DNA from: an uncultured Caryophanales bacterium
Lineage (GTDB): Bacteria > Bacillota_I > Bacilli_A > Acholeplasmatales > Anaeroplasmataceae
Reading direction: 5' to 3'
DNA: 64,000 bases
Assembly (NCBI GenBank): GCA_946405105.1
Contig: CAMJFY010000004.1
Span: 36,702 to 100,701, forward strand
Shown here: piece after piece, positions 26,214-34,794 of the stretch
Position numbering within the stretch: position 1 is the stretch's first letter
Layout: every line of letters begins with the position of its first letter
Made by a program: the position numbers and the translations under genes
Notes under the pieces: generated by a model
Database searches by the model: none
What the model saw: the letters and a program-made list of their open reading frames with translations, nothing else
What the model was told of the DNA's origin: nothing

Positions 26214-27524
26214 ATGAATCTATATATGATTAGCCTTGGTTGTGCTAAAAACCAGGTTGATTCTGAAATGATTTTAGGTCTACTAAAGAAAAAAATGAAT
26301 ATTGTTGATAAGATAGAGGATGCTGATTTAATTATTGTTAATACATGTGCCTTTATTGAACCAGCAAGAAAAGAAGCAATAGATAATGTTTTAATGGTAT
26401 CTGATTATAAGAAAAAGGATGCTAGGCTAGTAGTTTGTGGATGCCTTGCTCAAAGATATAAGGATGAATTAACAAAGCTATTACCAGAGGTAGATAGATT
26501 TATTTCTATTGATGAATATCAAAATATTTCTACAATATTAAATGATGTCATGAATTCTGACTTTAAATCAAATGATGTATTATCTCCATTAAATAGAATT
26601 TATACTACACCTTCATATATGTCATATGTAAAAATTAGTGAGGGTTGCTTAAATAGATGTGCATTCTGTGCTATCCCTTTAATTAGAGGCAATCTAAAGA
26701 GTAGATATATCGAAGATATAGTTGAAGAGGTTAAATTACACGTTAAAAATGGTGTATATGAAATTAATTTAATTTCTCAGGATACTACTAAATATGGATA
26801 TGATATTTATAAGGAATTAAAAATAGTTGATCTATTAAAGGAAATAGTTAAAATCGATGGTGATTTTAAGGTTAGATTATTATATTTATATCCTGATATT
26901 GTCACAGATGAGCTAATTAATTTTATTAAGGATAATGATAAGATTATGCCTTACTTTGATATTCCTATTCAGCATACTGAGGATTTATTATTAGAGAAAA
27001 TGAAAAGAAGAGGGAATAGAGCTTATTTATTAAATTTATTTAATAAAATAAAGACATTAATTCCTAACGCAATTATAAGAACTACTCTAATAGTTGGATT
27101 CCCATATGAGGAAAATAAAGATATTGAAGCTATGATTAAATTCATGGAAGAGGTAAAATTCGATAGACTAGGTGCCTTTACATTTAGCCTTGAGGAGGGC
27201 ACAAAGGCTCAAGAATATCCTAATATTATTAGTGAAGCCGAAAAGCAGGATAGATTCGAAAGAATTATGGATGTTCAAAGAAAAATATCATTAGCTAAAA
27301 ACAAGGAATTACTTGGTAAAATCCTTGATGATGTTTTCATCATCGGCTATGATGAGGAATCATTCCTTTATGTAGCTAGATCATATGCCTACGCTCCAGA
27401 TGAGATTGATGGCTGTATCTTTGTTGCAGCAAAGAATGAATTAAGTCTTGGACAAAGAATCAAAATAAAGGTATTAGATTGTGACGAATATACCTTAACA
27501 GGAGAAGAATATGTTTTTGAATAG
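26214..27524 (+). CDS. rimO: Ribosomal protein S12 methylthiotransferase RimO
   Basis: A 436-residue radical-SAM methylthiotransferase modifying an aspartate of ribosomal protein S12. The N-terminal MTTase domain has SLGCAKNQVDSE (near 7-18), NTCAFIEPA (near 43) and CGCLAQRY (near 75), giving the first cluster cysteines. The radical-SAM motif CxxxCxxC is in SEGCLNRCAFCAIPLIRG (near 142-159). A C-terminal TRAM domain spans about 370-436. SLGCAKNQVDSE and the ERIM-like tail favour RimO over MiaB/MtaB. It follows the membrane protein gene by 2 nt and overlaps the HAD gene by 14 nt. Confidence 0.94.
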   Translation: MNLYMISLGCAKNQVDSEMILGLLKKKMNIVDKIEDADLIIVNTCAFIEPARKEAIDNVLMVSDYKKKDARLVVCGCLAQRYKDELTKLLPEVDRFISIDEYQNISTILNDVMNSDFKSNDVLSPLNRIYTTPSYMSYVKISEGCLNRCAFCAIPLIRGNLKSRYIEDIVEEVKLHVKNGVYEINLISQDTTKYGYDIYKELKIVDLLKEIVKIDGDFKVRLLYLYPDIVTDELINFIKDNDKIMPYFDIPIQHTEDLLLEKMKRRGNRAYLLNLFNKIKTLIPNAIIRTTLIVGFPYEENKDIEAMIKFMEEVKFDRLGAFTFSLEEGTKAQEYPNIISEAEKQDRFERIMDVQRKISLAKNKELLGKILDDVFIIGYDEESFLYVARSYAYAPDEIDGCIFVAAKNELSLGQRIKIKVLDCDEYTLTGEEYVFE

Positions 27525-28287
27525 AAAGAATATTAACGTATATTTATTTGATGTTGATGGAACATTATGTGTAGATGGCGTTATTTCTGATTCTTCAAAA
27601 GATGTTATTAAAGAATTAAGAGATGAAGGTAATCTAGTCATGCTCGCAACAGGTAGAAGCCAAGGTCAATTAAAGGAAATATTAGATCAGGTTTCTGTTG
27701 ATGGATTCGTTCAAAATAATGGTGCCTATGCATTTATGGGAAAAGAGATTTTATACGAATCTCCAATTAACCCTGAAACTATTTGGAAGCTACATAATGA
27801 TGGATTAAATGTATCTGTATTAACTAAGGATAAATTTGTTAGATTCATTAACACAAATAAAGCATTTAAGAAATTTGCTGAAAGCTTAAAAATTGAAGAG
27901 CCTAAAAAGGGTGATACTGCAATAATTGATCATGATAAGATTTATTCTTTGACTATTTCTACATTAAATATTGATGAAATAAATCCAAAGAAATATCCTG
28001 ATTTAAGATTTATTAAGGTATCTGATTATGGCTATGATGTCGTAAATAAGGGAACAACTAAGGCTAGTGTATTCCCAATTATAAAGAAGAAATATCCTCA
28101 AGGCCATATTATTGCCTTCGGTGATAATATGAATGATTATGAGATGCTTGATGAAGCTGATTTAAGTGTATGTATGCCTACTGCACCAGATCAATGTAAG
28201 AAGGTATCTTCATATGTTACAAGAGGCCATGAGCAAGATGGTATCGAATTCGCAATAAATAATTTTGTTAAGAGGGTTCTTGATTAA
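27511..28287 (+). CDS. HAD-superfamily phosphatase (Cof/YidA-like)
   Basis: A 258-residue HAD hydrolase of the Cof subfamily. Motif I is YLFDVDGTLCVDG (near 11-23), motif II is LATGR (near 45), the lysine motif is in NKGTTKASV (near 178) and motif IV is AFGDNMNDYEML (near 200). The cap domain (type IIB) lies between motifs II and III. The substrate, probably a sugar phosphate or flavin phosphate, cannot be told. The ATG overlaps the end of rimO and uses AGGAGAAG inside rimO, so it is translationally coupled. Its stop overlaps the trmL start (TAATG). Confidence 0.88.
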   Translation: MFLNRKNINVYLFDVDGTLCVDGVISDSSKDVIKELRDEGNLVMLATGRSQGQLKEILDQVSVDGFVQNNGAYAFMGKEILYESPINPETIWKLHNDGLNVSVLTKDKFVRFINTNKAFKKFAESLKIEEPKKGDTAIIDHDKIYSLTISTLNIDEINPKKYPDLRFIKVSDYGYDVVNKGTTKASVFPIIKKKYPQGHIIAFGDNMNDYEMLDEADLSVCMPTAPDQCKKVSSYVTRGHEQDGIEFAINNFVKRVLD

Positions 28288-28865
28288 TGAAAAGAATTAA
28301 TGTTGTATTATATCATCCTGAAATACCTCAAAATACAGGAAATATAATGCGAAGCTGTGTTGGCTTTAATGCTAAATTACATCTAATAAAGCCATTAGGC
28401 TTTAAACTAGAAGAAAAACAATTAAGAAGAAGCTGTGTAGATTATTATGATTATCTAGATTATGAGGTATATGAAAATTATGCAGATTTCAAATCTAAAA
28501 ATGAAGGAATCTATTATTTTCTAACTAGATATGGTCATAAATCACCAAGCTCTATTAATTTCAAAGAAGATGCTAAAAATGGTGAACAAATATATTTAAT
28601 ATTTGGAGCTGAATCAACTGGTATAGCATATGATATTTTAAAGGATAATTTAGATAGATGCTTTAGAATACCTACAACAGATAAGATAAGAAGCTTGAAT
28701 CTATCTAATTGTGCTGCAATAATGTTATTTCTAGCAAGTGAGGCTATTAATCCAAATGATGTTGTATTTTTAGATGAGCCTGATACAATGAAGGGCAAAA
28801 ATTTTATTGAGAATGTAGATATAAATACATTAGATTATAAGCATAAAGAAATGGGAGGTAATTAA
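28287..28865 (+). CDS. trmL: tRNA (cytidine/uridine-34 2'-O)-methyltransferase TrmL
   Basis: A 192-residue SPOUT methyltransferase of the TrmL/YibK family, which methylates the ribose of the wobble base in tRNA-Leu. The family start is VVLYHPEIPQNTGNIMRSC, with LYHPEIPQNTGN characteristic. The SPOUT knot motifs are IFGAESTGIAYDIL (near 107) and RIPTTDKIRSLNLSNCAAIML (near 132-152). It is about 35 residues longer than E. coli TrmL, with a polar C-terminal tail (EPDTMKGKNFIENVDINTLD). The start codon overlaps the preceding stop, and trxA follows after 1 nt. Confidence 0.92.
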   Translation: MKRINVVLYHPEIPQNTGNIMRSCVGFNAKLHLIKPLGFKLEEKQLRRSCVDYYDYLDYEVYENYADFKSKNEGIYYFLTRYGHKSPSSINFKEDAKNGEQIYLIFGAESTGIAYDILKDNLDRCFRIPTTDKIRSLNLSNCAAIMLFLASEAINPNDVVFLDEPDTMKGKNFIENVDINTLDYKHKEMGGN

Positions 28866-28866
28866 A

Positions 28867-29178
28867 ATGGAAGTTAAAAATTTAAGTGCTAATAATTTTA
28901 AGGATTTTATCAATCAAGAGGAGACAGTATTAGTTGATCTATGGGCACCTTGGTGTGGACCATGTAGAATGGTTGGCCCAGTATTAGAGAAGCTATGTGC
29001 TGAGGACTTTATTCAGGTTGGAAAGGTAAATGTTGACGATGAGGGAGACATCGCAGAAGCATTTGGTGTTGAATCTATTCCAACTATATTATTATTTAAG
29101 CAAGGCAAGCTTGTTGCTAAAGCAGTAGGCTATCAGCCAGAACAAGCAATAAAAAATTGGATAAATAATAATAAATAA
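28867..29178 (+). CDS. trxA: Thioredoxin
   Basis: A 103-residue thioredoxin with the canonical active site WAPWCGPCRM (cysteines near 30 and 33), the cis-proline in ESIPTILLFKQG and the C-terminal helix. No signal peptide. It is the last gene of the apt-rel-...-trmL run, with GGGAGGT upstream, and is followed by a strong terminator. No thioredoxin reductase gene is in the window; NfnAB and the flavodiiron protein are the other redox genes. Confidence 0.95.
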   Translation: MEVKNLSANNFKDFINQEETVLVDLWAPWCGPCRMVGPVLEKLCAEDFIQVGKVNVDDEGDIAEAFGVESIPTILLFKQGKLVAKAVGYQPEQAIKNWINNNK

Positions 29179-29208
29179 TTATTAATAATTATTGATAAAA
29201 AAACACTT

Positions 29209-29248
29209 AAAAAGACCTAGATGAATTTAATCATTTAGGTCTTTTTTT
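29209..29248 (+). terminator. Rho-independent terminator after trxA
   Basis: AAAAAGACCTAGATGA (29209-29224) pairs with TCATTTAGGTCTTTTT, a long stem with one G-U pair, followed by more T. Confidence 0.85.
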
Positions 29249-29288
29249 ATTATTTTATAAAACTCAATTTTTCTTGATTTTTTCGCAT

Positions 29289-29316
29289 TTGACATTCATT
29301 AAAAAATATATAAAAT
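29289..29316 (+). promoter_or_regulatory. Consensus promoter placing the start of RNA at the recQ-like start codon
   Basis: TTGACA (29289-29294), 16 nt, TAAAAT (29311-29316). The expected transcript start, 7-8 nt further, coincides with the ATG at 29324. There is no Shine-Dalgarno before that ATG, so the mRNA is predicted to be leaderless. Confidence 0.65.
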
Positions 29317-29323
29317 AGTTAAT

Positions 29324-30535
29324 ATGAATAATAAAAATGAGATATTAAAATCATATTTTGGGTTTGATAAATTAAAGCCAGAACAAGCTCAAATAATTGA
29401 TTCAATTTTAAACAAAAGAGATACGATTGGCCTCCTTCCAACTGGCTATGGTAAATCTATTTGTTTTATTATCCCATCATTAATGCTAGATGGTATTACA
29501 ATAGTTGTTACTCCACTTATTGCCCTAATGACTGATCAGGTAAATAGCTTAAAGAAGAGGTTTATTAAGGCTGAATATATTAATTCATTACAATCAAATG
29601 TAGAAAAAGAAAATATTTATAATCGTTTATTAAATAATAGAATAAAAATCTTATTTATCGCGGGAGAAAGATTATTTACTAAAAGATTTAGTGATATATT
29701 AAAAAAGATAAATATATCTTTAATAGTATTTGATGAATCGCATACACTCCTTTGGAGTGAAGATTTTAGATTCACATTATCGAAGATTCCTGATTTTCTA
29801 GATAATATCCAAAATAGGCCGCCAATTTTAGCTTTAACGGCTACTGCGACTAAGATTACGATAAATAAGATTAATAAGCTTTTAAGCTTAAAAAATCCCA
29901 ATTTAATAGTGGGTGATTGTGATAGAAAAAATATTTATTATAGAATTATAAGAACTGATAATAAAGAAAGAAATTTATTAAGTATTTTATCTAAATATAA
30001 GGATAAAATATTAATATATTGTATGACAATAAAAAATTGTGAATATCTATATTATCAATTATTAGAATTAGGATATAAGGTAAGAATGTATCATGGAATG
30101 CTAGAAAAGGATGATAAGCTTAAATCACAAAATGATTTTCTTAATGGAATATCTAATATAATGATTGCCACAAATGCATTTGGAATGGGCATAGATATAC
30201 CTGATATTAGATATGTTATTGAATATGACCTACCTTCCTCAATTGAAGATTTTATTCAGCAGGTAGGAAGAGTATCTAGAGATGGTAAATATGGTGAAGG
30301 AATATTATTATTTGATAGAAGAGATATATCGACTAATGAATATTTTATAGAGAATATTCAAAATGATAATATTGATAATAAGGAGCTTACTCAAATTAAA
30401 TTAGATAGATATCAAAAGCTAGATAAGATGATTGAATTAGCATTAACATCAAAATGCCTTCATCAGTTAACATCTAATTATTTTGGACATTCTCATCCTG
30501 GTAAATGTTATATGTGCTCTAATTGCAAAAAATAA
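29324..30535 (+). CDS. recQ: Short RecQ-family DNA helicase
   Basis: A 403-residue superfamily 2 helicase of the RecQ type. Motif 0 is FGFDKLKPEQAQII (near 12-25), Walker A is LPTGYGKS (near 38-45), motif II is DESH rather than the usual DEAH/DECH (near 137), then ALTATAT (motif III), and the second RecA lobe has ATNAFGMGID and QQVGRVSRDG (motif VI, near 305-320). The C-terminus ends in a cysteine cluster (KC...KCYMCSNC) that looks like the RecQ zinc-binding part. Winged-helix (RQC) and HRDC domains are missing, so the protein is shorter than RecQ (about 600) or RecS (about 500). No Shine-Dalgarno is present. Codon usage looks like its neighbours. Confidence 0.87.
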   Translation: MNNKNEILKSYFGFDKLKPEQAQIIDSILNKRDTIGLLPTGYGKSICFIIPSLMLDGITIVVTPLIALMTDQVNSLKKRFIKAEYINSLQSNVEKENIYNRLLNNRIKILFIAGERLFTKRFSDILKKINISLIVFDESHTLLWSEDFRFTLSKIPDFLDNIQNRPPILALTATATKITINKINKLLSLKNPNLIVGDCDRKNIYYRIIRTDNKERNLLSILSKYKDKILIYCMTIKNCEYLYYQLLELGYKVRMYHGMLEKDDKLKSQNDFLNGISNIMIATNAFGMGIDIPDIRYVIEYDLPSSIEDFIQQVGRVSRDGKYGEGILLFDRRDISTNEYFIENIQNDNIDNKELTQIKLDRYQKLDKMIELALTSKCLHQLTSNYFGHSHPGKCYMCSNCKK

Positions 30536-30560
30536 AGCCGTCAGCGACGGCTTTAAATTT
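30530..30560. terminator. Bidirectional terminator between recQ-like gene and rnjA
   Basis: AAAGCCGTC (30534-30542) and GACGGCTTT (30546-30554) around AGC. A-rich/T-rich flanks on both sides give a U run in either direction. Confidence 0.85.
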
Positions 30561-32291
30561 TTATTCTTGTGGTTTTACTGCAGCAGAGGCAGTGTAATTT
30601 GTTTGAGCTGTGATATCCATAAAGATTGGAATAATCATAGGCTTTCTATCTGTTCTTTGATAAATAACATCAGATAGCTTTTCACTTAATGAATTCTTTA
30701 ATTGGAATAGATTAACTTGTTTAACCTTAGCCATTTCTTCAAGTAAATAATTCTTTGAATATTCAACGAAGTCATGAGTTAATTCTTCACTATCCTTCAT
30801 ATAAATGAATCCACGAGAAACTACTTGTGGCTCAATAGGTATAGCCTTATTCTTTGTATCAATAGTAATGATTAAGGCAAACATTCCATCATCTGATAAT
30901 ATTTTTCTTTCTCTTAAAATAGAAGAAGAAATATCACCAACACCTGTACCATCAATATAAACCTCACCTGAATGAACAGTTCCTGCAATTCTTGCAGAAT
31001 GGTCGTTGATAGCAACAACATCACCATTTTCTAGAATAAATACATTGTTTTTATCTACTCCAGTTTCAACAGCTAAATCACCATGTGCTCTTTGCATACG
31101 GTATTCACCATGAATAGGAATGAAATACTTAGGTTTAATCAATGTAAGCATTAGTTTTAATTCGCCTTGAGAGGCATGTCCTGTTGTATGGGTATCGATA
31201 ATTGGAGAATGGGTAACAACCTCAGCACCATGCTTGAATAATAGGTTGATTGTTCTATTTACACCCTCTTGATTTCCTGGAATAGGAGAAGAAGAGAATA
31301 TAATTGTATCAGAAGGAATAAGCTTAATAAGCTTATGGCTTCCATTTGCAACTCTAGATAGGGCAGCAAGTGGCTCACCTTGGCTTCCTGTACATAATAA
31401 GCAAAGCTCCTCAGGTTTATAATTATTAATTTCTTCTGGAGTAATAATTGTTTCCTTAGGTGCTTTAATATAACCTACCTGTTGACCAACCTCAATTGTC
31501 TTTTCCATTGATCTACCAAATATTGCGACATGACGTTTTGTTTCAACACATGCTTCAATAATTTGTTGAACTCTAAACATATTAGATGCGAAAGTAGCAA
31601 CGATAATTCTTTCCTTAATCTTGCTAAATAAATCCTTAATAGAAGCACCAATTTTTCTTTCTGAATCAGTAAATCCATCTCTTAAGGCATTAGTAGAATC
31701 TGAAAGAAGACATAAACATCCTTCCTCACCTAATCTAGCTAGCTTATCATATTCTGCCGCAGGTCCTACAGGTGTTAAATCAATCTTGAAATCTCCTGTA
31801 TGCATAATTGTTCCAAGAGGTGTCTTGAAGCAAATAGCGAATGAATCAGGAATAGAGTGATTTAATCTGATAAATGAAACCTCTACATCCTTGAATTTAT
31901 AAATGAAGTGACTCTTAAATTCAACGATAGTAGTAGCAGATAATAATTCAGGATATTCCTCTAATTTGTTTTCAATTAAATCTACTGTTACTCCGGCTGC
32001 ATAAATTTTTGGTATTTTAACTTTCTTTAAAAGGAATGGAATTCCACCAATATGATCTTCATGCCCGTGAGTAATAAAAAGACCCACAATTCTATGCTCA
32101 TTTTCTTTTAAATATGTAAAATCAGGTATTACGTAATCTACACCTAGTAGATGCTCATCTGGGAATAGGATACCAGCATCAATAATGAATAGCTGTTCTA
32201 AGTAGTCAATACAATACATATTTTTACCTACTTCACCTAAGCCTCCAAGAGCAAAAATACCGATTTCGGAACGGCTTTTTATTTTGTCCAT
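30561..32291 (-). CDS. rnjA: Ribonuclease J1
   Basis: A 576-residue RNase J with all catalytic motifs: THGHEDHIGGIP (near 72-83), LNHSIPDS (near 142), MHTGDFKID (near 162-170), SDSTNA, TTGHASQGELK (near 365) and FIPIHGEYRM (near 388). It is a 5'-3' exo- and endoribonuclease central to mRNA turnover in Bacillota. Compared with the rnjB product in this window it is the active copy. The true start is ATG 32291, with AAGGAGG upstream; an in-frame ATG 30 nt further upstream lacks a ribosome-binding site. It stands alone, divergent from proS. Confidence 0.95.
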   Translation of the reverse strand: MDKIKSRSEIGIFALGGLGEVGKNMYCIDYLEQLFIIDAGILFPDEHLLGVDYVIPDFTYLKENEHRIVGLFITHGHEDHIGGIPFLLKKVKIPKIYAAGVTVDLIENKLEEYPELLSATTIVEFKSHFIYKFKDVEVSFIRLNHSIPDSFAICFKTPLGTIMHTGDFKIDLTPVGPAAEYDKLARLGEEGCLCLLSDSTNALRDGFTDSERKIGASIKDLFSKIKERIIVATFASNMFRVQQIIEACVETKRHVAIFGRSMEKTIEVGQQVGYIKAPKETIITPEEINNYKPEELCLLCTGSQGEPLAALSRVANGSHKLIKLIPSDTIIFSSSPIPGNQEGVNRTINLLFKHGAEVVTHSPIIDTHTTGHASQGELKLMLTLIKPKYFIPIHGEYRMQRAHGDLAVETGVDKNNVFILENGDVVAINDHSARIAGTVHSGEVYIDGTGVGDISSSILRERKILSDDGMFALIITIDTKNKAIPIEPQVVSRGFIYMKDSEELTHDFVEYSKNYLLEEMAKVKQVNLFQLKNSLSEKLSDVIYQRTDRKPMIIPIFMDITAQTNYTASAAVKPQE

Positions 32292-32461
32292 TAGAAACCT
32301 CCTTAAATTGGTAAATAGCATTTCATTTCATTGTAATTATAATATAATTAACTCTAAAATTTCAAGGGATTTATTAAATATAGTTAAATAATAACGATTT
32401 CATAGAATTTAAAATAAAATTATGATATAATTTTCTTTGTATTATGAAAGGAATTACCAAT

Positions 32462-34168
32462 ATGAAAGCAACAAGAATGTTAATATCAACTCTTAAGGAA
32501 GCACCAAGTGAAGCAAAAATTGAATCTCATATTTTATTACTTCGTGCAGGTATGCTAAAAAATGAGGTTGCAGGCGTTTATAACTACCTTCCAATGGGCG
32601 TAAGAGTTTTAAATAAAATAGAAAACATTATTAGAGAAGAAATGGATAGATCAGGCTCTATTGAAATCTTATGTAGTGCTCTTCAACCAAAGGAATTATG
32701 GGTTGAATCAGGAAGATGGATGAAATATGGTCCAGAGCTAATGAGATTAAAGGATAGACATGAAAGAGAATTCTGTTTAGGACCTACTCATGAAGAAATC
32801 TTTACATCAATGGCTCGTGATTTAGTTAAATCTTCAAAACAATTACCTATAACAATGTATCAAATTCAAACTAAATATCGTGATGAATTTAGACCACGCT
32901 TTGGTTTAATGAGATCAAGAGAATTTATTATGAAGGATGCTTATTCATTTGACAAGGATGAAGAAGGATTAGAAAAATCATACCAAAATATGTATGATAC
33001 ATATACAAGAATCTTTACACGCTTTGGCTTAAATTTCCAAGCTGTATTAGCTGATACAGGAAATATTGGTGGAAATGGTTCTCATCAATTCATGGCATTA
33101 TCTGATATTGGTGAATCAGATATCGCATATTGTGATTCATGTAATTATGCAGCTGATGTTGAAAAAGCAACATCAAAGCTTGATACATTTGATGGCTTAG
33201 CAGCTGGTGAAGTAGAAAAGATTAGTACACCAAATGTTAAGACAATTGAAGAATTAGTTGATTTCTTAAAGATAGATGCAAAGAATTTTGCTAAAACATT
33301 AATTTATCATGATTTCATGAATGAGAAATTCATTATTGCTGTAATTAGAGGCGATAGAGAAATTAATCTAGTTAAGCTAGTTAATGAATCAAATTCAAAT
33401 GAAAACTATCTAAAGATGGCAACTGATGAGGAATTAGAACAATTAGGATTTGTTAAAGGGTTCTGTGGACCTCAAGGAAAAGAAAAATTCGATATTTATG
33501 TAGATTGTGAAATCGCAGAAGCAAAATCTTTAATTACTGGTGCTAATGAAAAGGACTTCCATGTTAAGAATGTAAAATATGGTAGAGACTTCAATGGTAA
33601 GGTTTGTGATTTAAGAACAACAGTTGCTGGAGATTTATGCCCAGTATGTGGTAAGCCTTTAAAGATTAACAGAGGTATCGAGGTTGGTCAAATCTTCAAG
33701 CTACAAACTAAATATAGTGAACCAATGAAGTGTACATATGTTGATGAAAAGGGTAATAATGTACCAATGGTAATGGGTTGCTATGGAATTGGTGTTACAA
33801 GAACATTACAATCAATTGTTGAACAATATCATGATGAATTTGGTATTAAGTGGCCATTAAATGTTGCTCCATATCATGCTGTAATCGTTCCAGTTAAATA
33901 TGATGATCCAGCTCAAAAAGAATTAGCTGATAAGCTACATGATACATTATTATCTAATGGAGTTGAGGTTGTATTAGATGATAGAGATGAAAGACCAGGA
34001 TTCAAATTCAAGGATTGGGAATTAATTGGTCTACCTTATATTGTTACAGTTGGTAGAAGAGCAGCTGAAGGCATTGTTGAATTCAAGGACAGACAAACAA
34101 TGGAAAAGATTGAATTAAGTGCTGAGGATGCAATTAAAAAGATTACTGAAGCAGTAAAAAATATCTAA
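32462..34168 (+). CDS. proS: Prolyl-tRNA synthetase (bacterial type, with editing domain)
   Basis: A 568-residue class II ProRS. It opens with MLISTLKEAPSEAKIESHIL followed by LLRAGM, has motif 2 in YRDEFRPRFGLMRSREFIMK (near 145-165), an inserted editing domain of about 170 residues (about 225-395, with SNENYLKMATDEEL and the GxCGPxG-like FCGPQG segment), motif 3 in GIGVTRTLQSIVEQ (near 435) and a C-terminal anticodon-binding domain. ATG 32462 has AAAGGAATT upstream; the in-frame ATG 18 nt before is part of that region. An extended -10 (TGATATAAT, 32423-32431) precedes it. No T-box leader is present. Its last 16 bases and its terminator are duplicated 642 bp downstream. Confidence 0.96.
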   Translation: MKATRMLISTLKEAPSEAKIESHILLLRAGMLKNEVAGVYNYLPMGVRVLNKIENIIREEMDRSGSIEILCSALQPKELWVESGRWMKYGPELMRLKDRHEREFCLGPTHEEIFTSMARDLVKSSKQLPITMYQIQTKYRDEFRPRFGLMRSREFIMKDAYSFDKDEEGLEKSYQNMYDTYTRIFTRFGLNFQAVLADTGNIGGNGSHQFMALSDIGESDIAYCDSCNYAADVEKATSKLDTFDGLAAGEVEKISTPNVKTIEELVDFLKIDAKNFAKTLIYHDFMNEKFIIAVIRGDREINLVKLVNESNSNENYLKMATDEELEQLGFVKGFCGPQGKEKFDIYVDCEIAEAKSLITGANEKDFHVKNVKYGRDFNGKVCDLRTTVAGDLCPVCGKPLKINRGIEVGQIFKLQTKYSEPMKCTYVDEKGNNVPMVMGCYGIGVTRTLQSIVEQYHDEFGIKWPLNVAPYHAVIVPVKYDDPAQKELADKLHDTLLSNGVEVVLDDRDERPGFKFKDWELIGLPYIVTVGRRAAEGIVEFKDRQTMEKIELSAEDAIKKITEAVKNI

Positions 34169-34194
34169 TTTAAGCAGGGAAACCTGCTTTTTTT
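34153..34194 (+). repeat. 42-bp direct repeat, copy 1 (proS 3' end plus terminator)
   Basis: This segment holds the last codons of proS, its stop and its terminator hairpin. It is identical base for base to 34795-34836. Together the two copies flank the toxin-antitoxin cassette. Confidence 0.95.
34172..34194 (+). terminator. Rho-independent terminator of proS
   Basis: AAGCAGG (34172-34178), GAAA tetraloop, CCTGCTT (34183-34189), then a run of T. Confidence 0.85.
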
Positions 34195-34236
34195 ATTGAT
34201 AAAGATTATATTCTAGTCGATTATAATAGAATATGA

Positions 34237-34273
34237 TTGAATAAAAAATAGTTTTGTAGTACAATTGTATTAC
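34237..34273 (+). promoter_or_regulatory. Promoter and operator-like palindrome of the toxin-antitoxin operon
   Basis: TTGAAT (34237-34242), 17 nt, TACAAT (34260-34265). An 18-bp palindrome with one mismatched pair, arms GTAGTACAA and TTGTATTAC (34256-34273), covers the -10. This is where a ribbon-helix-helix antitoxin would autorepress; that role is inferred. Confidence 0.6.
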
Positions 34274-34288
34274 AAGGAGATGATATCT

Positions 34289-34510
34289 ATGTGTACATTT
34301 TCAATTAGATTAACAGATGCTGAAAAGAAAATAATAGAAGAATATGCAAAATTAAATAATAAATCCATGGGTGATGTTGTTAAAACTGCTTTCTTTGAAA
34401 AAATAGAAGATGAATTTGATATAAAATTGGCTGATGATGCCTATCTTGAATATAAGAAAAATCCTAAAACATATTCATTAGATGATTTAAAGAAAGAGTT
34501 AGATATCTAA
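34289..34510 (+). CDS. relB: RelB-like antitoxin (DUF6290/ribbon-helix-helix type)
   Basis: A 73-residue antitoxin. The N-terminus MCTFSIRLTDAEKKIIEEYA then KLNNKSMGDVV is the ribbon-helix-helix DNA-binding pattern. The C-terminal half is acidic (EKIEDEFDIKLADDAYLEYK) and would wrap the toxin, ending KNPKTYSLDDLKKELDI as is usual for this group. ATG 34289 has AAGGAGA 8 nt upstream. Its TAA overlaps the toxin ATG (TAATG), so the pair is coupled. It probably represses its own promoter through the palindrome at 34256-34273. Confidence 0.85.
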   Translation: MCTFSIRLTDAEKKIIEEYAKLNNKSMGDVVKTAFFEKIEDEFDIKLADDAYLEYKKNPKTYSLDDLKKELDI

Positions 34511-34776
34511 TGTATAAGTTTGTTATATCAGAAAAAGCATTTAAGCAATTAAAAAAAATAGACAAGCAAGTAGTTAAGTTAATTTATCATTGGTTTGAAA
34601 AAAATATTGAAAATTGTGAAAATCCACGTATACACGGGAAAGCACTTAAAGGAGATTTAAACGAGTATTGGAGATATAGAGTAGGTGATTACAGAATCTT
34701 ATGCTTAATCAACGATGATGAATTAATTGTTTTAGCTGTTGCTGTTGGTCATAGAAAAGACATTTATGAAAAATAA
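34510..34776 (+). CDS. relE: RelE/ParE-superfamily toxin
   Basis: An 88-residue toxin of the RelE type, a predicted ribosome-dependent mRNA interferase. Family features are MYKFVISEKAFKQLKKIDKQ at the start, the central GKALKGDLNEYWRYRVGDYR segment with conserved basic residues, and the end LAVAVGHRKDIYEK. Length is typical (85-95). It overlaps the antitoxin stop. No dedicated terminator follows other than the duplicated proS terminator (34814-34837), so it apparently uses that copy. Cleavage specificity is unknown; ParE-type gyrase inhibition is the less likely alternative. Confidence 0.87.
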   Translation: MYKFVISEKAFKQLKKIDKQVVKLIYHWFEKNIENCENPRIHGKALKGDLNEYWRYRVGDYRILCLINDDELIVLAVAVGHRKDIYEK

Positions 34777-34794
34777 TTTACGATATTTCTTAGA

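Noticed and set aside
30483..30677. Short plus-strand frame spanning the recQ-like end and the rnjA end
   Set aside because: It runs through a bidirectional terminator and antisense to rnjA, with no Shine-Dalgarno.
32322..32461. Possible T-box leader before proS
   Set aside because: The region is only about 140 nt, AT-rich, with no T-box sequence, specifier hairpin or leader terminator.
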